From assembly GCF_046524175.1 (NCBI RefSeq), contig NZ_JBEFZF010000008.1:62001-126000 (forward strand): a DNA stretch of 64,000 nt. Reading direction: 5' to 3'. The DNA is from Spongiivirga sp046524175 (GTDB lineage Bacteria > Bacteroidota > Bacteroidia > Flavobacteriales > Flavobacteriaceae). Shown here piece after piece: positions 58,155 to 64,000 of this stretch. Numbering within the stretch: position 1 is the first letter of the stretch; every line of letters starts with the position of its first letter. A program made the translations under genes and the position numbers. Below the pieces are notes generated by a model, which worked only from the letters and a program-made list of their open reading frames with translations, did not search any database and was not told where the DNA came from.

Positions 58155-60752
58155 ATGAACTTAAATAATTTCACCATAAAATCTCAAGAGGCTATACAAC
58201 AGGCGCAGCTTATTGCGCAAGGATATGGTCATCAACAAATAGAAAACGAGCATATTTACAAAGCCATTACAGAGATCGATGAGAATGTGCTGCCTTTTCT
58301 CTTAAAAAAACTCAACGTTAATCCTTCAATAGTTTCTCAAATTGTAGATAAAGAATTAGATCGATTTTCGAAAGTTAGCGGAGGTCAGTTGATGTTCTCG
58401 CCTGATGCAGGTAAAACTATTAATTATGCTATGCTTGTAGCTAAAAAACAAGGTGATGAGTACGTATCGATAGAACATCTAATACTAGCGATTTTTAAAT
58501 CGAAAAGCAAGATTTCGCAAATACTAAAGGACCAGGCGGTAACCGAAAAAACATTGAAAGCAGCTATAGACGAGTTAAGGCAAGGTGAAAAAGTTAGCTC
58601 TCAAAGCGCAGAGGACACCTATAATTCTCTTAACAAATATGCCAAAAACTTAAATCAACTTGCCAATGATGGTAAGCTAGACCCCGTAATAGGTAGAGAC
58701 GAGGAAATTCGCAGAATTTTGCAAATTCTTTCAAGAAGAACAAAGAACAACCCTATTTTAGTTGGAGAACCGGGTACCGGTAAAACGGCCATTGCCGAAG
58801 GACTAGCGCATCGAATTATTCAAGGAGATATTCCTGAAAATTTAAAAGAAAAGCAAATTTTTGCGCTAGATATGGGTGCATTGATAGCTGGCGCCAAGTA
58901 CAAAGGTGAATTTGAAGAGCGTCTAAAATCAGTAATTAAAGAAGTTACCAGAAGCGATGGTGACATTGTATTATTTATTGATGAGATACACACACTCGTT
59001 GGTGCTGGTGGAGGCGAAGGCGCAATGGATGCAGCTAATATTTTAAAACCTGCTCTAGCTCGAGGTGAATTAAGAGCAATAGGTGCCACAACTCTTGATG
59101 AATATCAAAAATACTTTGAGAAAGATAAAGCCTTAGAGCGTCGTTTTCAAAAAGTACATGTAGATGAACCCGATACAGAAAGTGCCATTTCTATTTTAAG
59201 AGGTATAAAAGACAAATATGAAACCCATCATAAGGTGCGTATCAAGGACGAGGCTATTATTGCGGCCGTTGAGCTATCACAGCGATACATTAGCAACCGT
59301 TTTCTACCAGACAAAGCCATCGACCTTATGGATGAAGCGGCTTCTAAATTGCGAATGGAGATCAACTCAAAACCAGAGGAGTTAGACGCTCTTGATAGAA
59401 AGATCATGCAATTAGAAATTGAGATCGAGGCAATTAAACGGGAAAAAGATGAAGTCAAGTTAAAATCACTACATGCTGATCTTGCTAACCTAAAAGAAGA
59501 CCGTAACGAGATTAATGCAAAATGGATCAGTGAAAAAGAACTGGTCGACAACGTACAAAAAGCAAAAACTGCTATTGAGAACTATAAACTAGAAGCGGAA
59601 CGTGCAGAACGTAATGGTGATTATGGCAAAGTGGCTGAAATTCGGTATGGCAAGATTAAAGAAACGCAGGAAGCGTTAGAAAAACTACAAGCGGAATTAG
59701 CTCAAAATCAAGAAAACTCCTTAATAAAAGAAGAGGTAACCAATGAGGATATAGCTGAAGTCGTTGCAAAATGGACCGGTATTCCCGTAACAAAAATGTT
59801 ACAAAGCGAACGCGATAAGTTGCTAACACTAGAAGATGAGCTTCACAAAAGGGTTGTAGGTCAAAATGAAGCTATTGAGGCTGTCAGTGATGCAGTAAGA
59901 AGATCCCGTGCGGGATTGCAAGACACAAAAAAACCAATAGGCTCTTTCTTGTTTTTAGGTACTACCGGTATTGGTAAAACAGAGTTGGCCAAAGCGCTTG
60001 CCTCCTACCTGTTTGACGATGAAAATGCAATGACTCGCATCGATATGAGTGAATACCAAGAGCGACATTCAGTGAGCAGGTTAATTGGAGCGCCTCCAGG
60101 TTATGTAGGTTATGACGAAGGTGGACAGCTAACCGAAGCGGTGCGAAGAAGGCCTTATAGTGTTGTGCTCTTAGATGAGATTGAAAAGGCACACCCTGAT
60201 ACATTTAATATTTTACTTCAGGTATTAGATGAAGGTAGATTGACTGATAATAAAGGTCGAGTAGCTGATTTCAAAAATACAATTATCATTATGACCTCTA
60301 ATTTAGGCAGTCATGTGATTCAAGATAAGTTTGAGACCATTCCTGATATGGAAAAGGCAACTGAAGCTGCTAAAGTTGAAGTGCTAGGATTGCTAAAGCA
60401 ATCCGTTAGACCTGAATTTATTAATAGAATTGATGATATTGTGTTATTCACTCCTTTAACAAAGGAAAATATTACAGATATCGTAAAATTACAATTACAG
60501 CAGGTCATAAAAATGGTAGCAAAGCAAGATATTACTTTGGATGCTACCGATGAGGCTGTGGATAAGCTGGCTGAATTAGGATTTGATCCTCAATTTGGAG
60601 CTCGACCAGTAAAAAGAGTTATTCAAAAGCAAGTGTTGAATAGCCTTTCTAAAGAGATATTATCGGGAAAAATAACCACCGATAGCGTCATATTGCTTGA
60701 TGCGTTCGATGACGAACTAGTATTTAGAAATCAATCATCTTTAGTTTCATAA
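58155..60752 (+). CDS. clpB: ClpB disaggregase
   Basis: The protein has 865 residues. An N-terminal Clp domain (MNLNNFTIKSQEAIQQAQ) is followed by AAA+ 1 with LVGEPGTGKTAIAEGLA, a long coiled-coil middle domain (about 405-525), AAA+ 2 with FLFLGTTGIGKTELAKALA, and the C-terminal D2-small domain. It refolds protein aggregates together with DnaK. The second Walker A reads GTTGIGKT rather than the usual GPTGVGKT. It is followed by a very long terminator hairpin. No ClpP loop is present, so this is ClpB and not ClpC. Confidence 0.98.
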   Translation: MNLNNFTIKSQEAIQQAQLIAQGYGHQQIENEHIYKAITEIDENVLPFLLKKLNVNPSIVSQIVDKELDRFSKVSGGQLMFSPDAGKTINYAMLVAKKQGDEYVSIEHLILAIFKSKSKISQILKDQAVTEKTLKAAIDELRQGEKVSSQSAEDTYNSLNKYAKNLNQLANDGKLDPVIGRDEEIRRILQILSRRTKNNPILVGEPGTGKTAIAEGLAHRIIQGDIPENLKEKQIFALDMGALIAGAKYKGEFEERLKSVIKEVTRSDGDIVLFIDEIHTLVGAGGGEGAMDAANILKPALARGELRAIGATTLDEYQKYFEKDKALERRFQKVHVDEPDTESAISILRGIKDKYETHHKVRIKDEAIIAAVELSQRYISNRFLPDKAIDLMDEAASKLRMEINSKPEELDALDRKIMQLEIEIEAIKREKDEVKLKSLHADLANLKEDRNEINAKWISEKELVDNVQKAKTAIENYKLEAERAERNGDYGKVAEIRYGKIKETQEALEKLQAELAQNQENSLIKEEVTNEDIAEVVAKWTGIPVTKMLQSERDKLLTLEDELHKRVVGQNEAIEAVSDAVRRSRAGLQDTKKPIGSFLFLGTTGIGKTELAKALASYLFDDENAMTRIDMSEYQERHSVSRLIGAPPGYVGYDEGGQLTEAVRRRPYSVVLLDEIEKAHPDTFNILLQVLDEGRLTDNKGRVADFKNTIIIMTSNLGSHVIQDKFETIPDMEKATEAAKVEVLGLLKQSVRPEFINRIDDIVLFTPLTKENITDIVKLQLQQVIKMVAKQDITLDATDEAVDKLAELGFDPQFGARPVKRVIQKQVLNSLSKEILSGKITTDSVILLDAFDDELVFRNQSSLVS

Positions 60753-60765
60753 ATTGGCCGCTGCT

Positions 60766-60815
60766 AAAAAAGAAAAGCAAGCTTGTGATCTAACAAGCTT
60801 GCTTTTCTTTTTTAT
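60766..60815 (+). terminator. Strong bidirectional terminator after clpB
   Basis: AAAAAAGAAAAGCAAGCTTG pairs exactly with CAAGCTTGCTTTTCTTTTTT, a 20-bp stem with an 8-nt loop. It is the longest hairpin noticed in the window. Confidence 0.92.
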
Positions 60816-60875
60816 AGTAGTTTTACATCTTCATCTATGAATTGAATAACACATTTTGAACCATAGAAACGTACA

Positions 60876-61568
60876 ATGCCAGAAATTATAGATCTCAGTC
60901 AAGACATTTATGCTGGAATGCCAGTTTACAAAGACCTTCCGCAAGTAGAAATGAGCATTCACAACTCGCATGAAGAATGGGATGGAATAAAAAATCCAAC
61001 CACCAAAACAGCTGCTGTTCATAAGTTAGTACTTGGCGAACATACCGGCACCCATGTAGATGCCATAAACCATATGGCAAAGCAATACGAAGGGCAATCT
61101 ATTGACACTATGCCACTATCAATGTTCTATACGGAAGGAATTTGTCTCGATTTTTCCGATAAAGGTTTAAAAGAACTCATATATAGTGAAGAAATAAAAA
61201 AAGCATGTGATACAGCGGGTTTAAGTATAAAAAATGGTGACACAGTATTAATCCATACGGATCATTATCGCAAACACTTCAACACTGAACATTGGGGCCA
61301 TGGCCCAGGACTTACTGCAGAAGCAGCCAGATGGTTAGGCGAACAGAAAATTGCAGCATTTGGTGTAGAAACCATGTCGCCTGGAGTCCCAAAAATTTCG
61401 AACAAAGAAATACATTATATATGTGGTGAAATGGGTTTTACACATTATGAGAATATGATTAATCTACATACACTAATAGGTCGAGGGCGGTTCCGTTTTA
61501 TTGCACTTCCCTTAAAAATAAAAGGAGGCACAGGCTCTCCGGTTAGAGCGGTTGCGGTGTTTGAATAA
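60876..61568 (+). CDS. Cyclase family (kynurenine formamidase-like) hydrolase
   Basis: This 230-residue metal-dependent hydrolase of PF04199 has the metal motif HTGTHVDAINH with His56, His60, Asp62 and His66, and a second motif, HWGHGPGLTAEAARWL. The family includes kynurenine formamidase and arylformamidase. The Pro of the usual HxGTHxDxPxH motif is Ile here. Substrate is not known. The secreted protein gene follows 18 bp later on the same strand. Confidence 0.88.
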   Translation: MPEIIDLSQDIYAGMPVYKDLPQVEMSIHNSHEEWDGIKNPTTKTAAVHKLVLGEHTGTHVDAINHMAKQYEGQSIDTMPLSMFYTEGICLDFSDKGLKELIYSEEIKKACDTAGLSIKNGDTVLIHTDHYRKHFNTEHWGHGPGLTAEAARWLGEQKIAAFGVETMSPGVPKISNKEIHYICGEMGFTHYENMINLHTLIGRGRFRFIALPLKIKGGTGSPVRAVAVFE

Positions 61569-61586
61569 AAGTTAAAGCATAACATT

Positions 61587-62096
61587 ATGAAGTATTTTAT
61601 TATTGTTTTATTAGTATTTGTTGCTTCAACTAACATAATTGCGCAAAGCAATACTGAAATCATTCAAAATGAAATTGATCAAACCGTTTGGAAGCCTTTC
61701 AAAAACGCTTTCGAAAGTTTAGATGCTGAAACCTTGAATGCCATTTATGCTAAAAAAGTATTACGGGTTACACCGGAAGGTGTTGATACCAAACAAATAT
61801 TCAAGTATAAAAACATTGAACGATTTAAACAGTACAAAAAAGAGGGGCTCATGATAACCTTAGATTTTTGGTTTGATAGCAGGCATACTAATGAAAATAC
61901 TTCTTATGAGGTAGGATTTTTCAGAATAACGACAATAGCAAATAAAAACATTCAATATAGTTATGGCCAATTTCATATTGTACTGCAAAAAATAGGTAGA
62001 TCATGGAGAATTACTCAAGATTGGGATAGCGACCATATTAATGGCAAAAAAATAAACGCACAAGACTTTCAAGTAAATGAACCATTGAGGTTTTGA
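61587..62096 (+). CDS. Secreted SnoaL/NTF2-like protein
   Basis: The protein has 169 residues, with a signal peptide (MKYFIIVLLVFVASTNIIAQ) and a single NTF2/SnoaL-like domain. An N-terminal helix (WKPFKNAFESLDAETLNAIY) leads to strands ending in YGQFHIVLQKIGRSWRITQDWD. No catalytic set is evident. It is probably a small binding protein of the envelope. It shares the fold type with the protein at 22261-22785. Confidence 0.75.
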   Translation: MKYFIIVLLVFVASTNIIAQSNTEIIQNEIDQTVWKPFKNAFESLDAETLNAIYAKKVLRVTPEGVDTKQIFKYKNIERFKQYKKEGLMITLDFWFDSRHTNENTSYEVGFFRITTIANKNIQYSYGQFHIVLQKIGRSWRITQDWDSDHINGKKINAQDFQVNEPLRF

Positions 62097-62158
62097 CACA
62101 AATCGGGTCCATTATATTAAAAGAAAATATTATTTTTAGATTAAGCTAGGTAAAGTGA

Positions 62159-62401
62159 ATGACTATGAAGACAATGACTTGTAGGCAACTTGGTGGCGCA
62201 TGTGATATGAAGTTTCAAGCAGAAACATTCGAACAGATCGCCGAAATGAGTAAGAAACACGGGATGGAAATGTTTGAAAAACAAGATCCTGTTCATTTAG
62301 AAGCAATGAAGGAAATGCAAATGCTTATGCGGTCTCCTCAAGCGATGCAAGATTGGTTTCAAAACAAACGCAAAGAGTTTAATGAATTACCTTTAGATTA
62401 A
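62159..62401 (+). CDS. DUF1059-like small protein
   Basis: This 80-residue protein has a Cys near the start (MTCRQLGGACDMKF) and a helical rest (EQIAEMSKKHGMEMF, MQDWFQNKRKEF), the pattern of DUF1059. Function is unknown. An alternative start two codons downstream (62165) cannot be excluded. It is followed by a weak hairpin with a T-run. Confidence 0.7.
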   Translation: MTMKTMTCRQLGGACDMKFQAETFEQIAEMSKKHGMEMFEKQDPVHLEAMKEMQMLMRSPQAMQDWFQNKRKEFNELPLD

Positions 62402-62443
62402 TTAGAACCATACTCACTTAAGAAAGTATATAAAAATAAAAAG

Positions 62444-62474
62444 AAAGGGGTCCTATCACCCCTCCCTTTTTGGT
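62444..62474 (+). terminator. Likely terminator after the DUF1059 gene
   Basis: A 6-bp stem AGGGGT / ACCCCT with a short loop is followed, after CCC, by five T on the plus strand. It is weaker than the other terminators. Confidence 0.5.
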
Positions 62475-62530
62475 CCTCACTCTATATAATAATCTACTCT
62501 ATATTATTTCATAATTCGTTTTAGACAGCA

Positions 62531-63952
62531 TTATTTTTTATTAGTCACTCCCAACACCCAAAGTTCTCCCTGATAGCGTCCATCAAATTGAGAAGCTCTT
62601 GCTTTTTCAGCTTCGTCTTCGCTATCATAACGACCCAAATACGCGTAGTAATACTTGCGATCACTATCATAAAAATATTTAGGCGAAAGTCTTTTCTTAG
62701 CCAGATTTACCATGAATCTGTTAAAATTACTTTTGTTGGCAAAAACATTGGCCACTACATAAAACCCTTCTTTTACCCCGTCGACAGCACGAAGCTGCAA
62801 GGTTTCTGTGTTTTCGTACTTTGTTTTAAGACTATTTTTAAAATCGTCTATTGTATTAACCTTTGTATTGGTATCTTCTTTTTTAGTCCCTTCAGTCGTT
62901 CCTTGGGCGGGTATTTTTGACTTAGCATTGTTGCTGGTTTTCGCTGATTTAGACCGATACTTTGTCTTCTTTTTGCGATTATTACCCCTATTTCTTTGTT
63001 TTTTAGAAACGAAAGAATAGCTTACTGTTATTTCATAGGTAGGTCCCAATAAACTACTAACATTCGTTCCTTTTTCATATACCATTCCTGCCGAAATTTC
63101 AGAACTTATCTTAAATCCTGCTCCAACGGAATATCCTTTAAACTCATTTCGAAAGCCTGAAAAACCATTGTAACCAGCTTGAAACCACCCATAATCAGGA
63201 AGATCTAACAAGACCGTTGTACCTAATTGCGAAGCATTTGATCCTTCAATTAGCCCAGTAGCTGCAATACGAAGGGTTCCTTGATCTAAAAAACGTACTC
63301 CGCTATTAATTGGATGGGAATAAATAAAATGAGCTGAGAACGTCTTTTCGTCAAAAGATGTTAATGATTCAGAAGTTTTAAGGTTGTAATCAACCAAATT
63401 CTGACCATAAATTCCTATGTCAAAACGGCCTATTGAAAGGTTAATACCTGGTTGAGCTATTACTACAACTGACTCTTCAAAATTAGCCAAGGTCGGATCA
63501 TTACTTACCTCAAAAGAGTTGATCAATGCTGTTCTAAAAATCGGGATGTTAACACCCATTGTAAGCGATACATTATCTGCTAACGGTATGCTATATGCAC
63601 CATTAACAATAACTCCAAAATTTGTTAATATCCCCACATTTTGTTGAAACAGACTAAGACTAGTTCCCACTTGTTCGCTGACTACTCCAGTATAATTAAA
63701 AAAGTAGGATTTTGGTGAGTTATCGATCTCCACCCATTGTATCCGGCTATAAATACTTAAATCTTGGGTTTCTTGCCACACATATGAAAAAGCCGGGTGA
63801 AAAAGGGATCGATTGAATTTTAATAAATTTTGACTTGAAATGTCAATTAGTTGTGATCTAACTTCAACTTGTTCTGAGTTTTGTGCTTGTATTAAGGAAA
63901 ATAAGGGAATAAGCCAAATAATTGAGATGATTAATCTTGCAGTTTTAGTCAT
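62531..63952 (-). CDS. PorP/SprF-family type IX secretion protein with C-terminal SPOR-like domain
   Basis: The protein has 473 residues. A signal peptide (about 1-23) is followed by a PorP/SprF-type outer-membrane barrel (about 25-315; NLLKFNRSLFHPAFSYV, FNYTGVVSEQVGTSLSLF, GIYGQNLVDYNL, SVGAGFKISSEISAGMVYE). A basic linker with many Lys, Arg and Asn (about 318-365) leads to a C-terminal SPOR-like region (about 385-470: GFYVVANVFANKSNFNRFMV, YYYAYLGRYDSEDEAEKARA). PorP/SprF proteins anchor surface proteins secreted by the type IX system. The added SPOR-like part would bind peptidoglycan glycans. Confidence 0.85.
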   Translation of the reverse strand: MTKTARLIISIIWLIPLFSLIQAQNSEQVEVRSQLIDISSQNLLKFNRSLFHPAFSYVWQETQDLSIYSRIQWVEIDNSPKSYFFNYTGVVSEQVGTSLSLFQQNVGILTNFGVIVNGAYSIPLADNVSLTMGVNIPIFRTALINSFEVSNDPTLANFEESVVVIAQPGINLSIGRFDIGIYGQNLVDYNLKTSESLTSFDEKTFSAHFIYSHPINSGVRFLDQGTLRIAATGLIEGSNASQLGTTVLLDLPDYGWFQAGYNGFSGFRNEFKGYSVGAGFKISSEISAGMVYEKGTNVSSLLGPTYEITVSYSFVSKKQRNRGNNRKKKTKYRSKSAKTSNNAKSKIPAQGTTEGTKKEDTNTKVNTIDDFKNSLKTKYENTETLQLRAVDGVKEGFYVVANVFANKSNFNRFMVNLAKKRLSPKYFYDSDRKYYYAYLGRYDSEDEAEKARASQFDGRYQGELWVLGVTNKK

Positions 63953-64000
63953 GTTGAGGGCGTTGTTTACTTTTTTTTAAGAGCCGTTGTTTTGGGGCTC

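Noticed and set aside
63968..64000. Hairpin GAGCC...GGCTC at the window end as a terminator
   Set aside because: The stem is short and followed by A rather than T on the relevant strand, and the neighbouring gene is outside the window.
1..64000. CRISPR arrays, tRNA genes or rRNA genes
   Set aside because: No spaced repeat arrays, cloverleaf sequences or rRNA segments were seen on reading either strand.

Overview
The window is a chromosomal segment of an AT-rich Bacteroidota bacterium, most likely of the family Flavobacteriaceae. Evidence for this is a TonB-dependent receptor with a CarboxypepD_reg-like N-terminus, a PorP/SprF-type type IX secretion protein, gliding motility proteins GldF and GldG, many short lipoproteins, a YtxJ bacilliredoxin, and promoters of the Bacteroidota type (TTG or TTTG, about 20 bp, then TAnnTTTG). 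I see no tRNA or rRNA genes, CRISPR array, prophage or intact insertion sequence. The one non-coding RNA is the small SRP RNA.

Layout. At 1-3600, on the minus strand, lie a truncated TonB-dependent receptor and the ribosomal operon rpsF-rpsR-rplI. At 3900-7040 a LytTR response regulator converges on priA. Positions 7147-22230 hold an acetate and glyoxylate island. Two small membrane proteins lie downstream of acs. The transport and sensing genes (porin, DUF4212 small subunit, Na+/solute symporter, 64-aa two-TM protein, symporter-histidine kinase, CheY-like regulator, acs) all read leftwards. They are followed by an orphan IS1-InsA-like zinc-ribbon/HTH protein, by aceA and aceB, and by a divergent RamB-like XRE regulator.

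Positions 22261-27584 carry an NTF2-like secreted protein, a CarboxypepD_reg/von Willebrand A protein, purC, phoH and a SAM hydroxide adenosyltransferase. At 27584-31473 an ABM-domain protein, a fused GldF-GldG protein and dnaN follow one another. Positions 31546-38018 hold a TlpA-like lipoprotein, pheT, an XRE-DUF4870 regulator, a CPBP protease, an unknown protein and a DUF2007 protein. Positions 38092-46730 hold an S8 protease, an ABC-F protein, a thioredoxin-like lipoprotein, a metzincin with six C-terminal repeats, a transaldolase, an SDR and SRP RNA. Positions 46938-53252 are a run of plus-strand envelope proteins: a glutamine cyclotransferase, a thioesterase, a beta-helix lipoprotein, a serine hydrolase and a YD-repeat-like lipoprotein. 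Positions 53325-63952 hold glyA, fumarylacetoacetase, a lipoprotein, ytxJ, clpB, a cyclase, two small proteins and a PorP/SprF-SPOR protein.

The most coherent system is the acetate/glyoxylate island. The genes would take up acetate or a similar short-chain acid through an outer-membrane porin and a two-subunit symporter. A transporter-like kinase would sense it, Acs would activate it, and AceA/AceB would run the glyoxylate shunt. Three candidate regulators lie inside the island, and several repeated DNA motifs in its control regions are not explained by the genes: tandem 19-bp repeats, a 14-bp sequence shared by two intergenic regions, and TTCGC repeats with a 14-bp palindrome. All functions are inferred from sequence reading alone; no database search was run.
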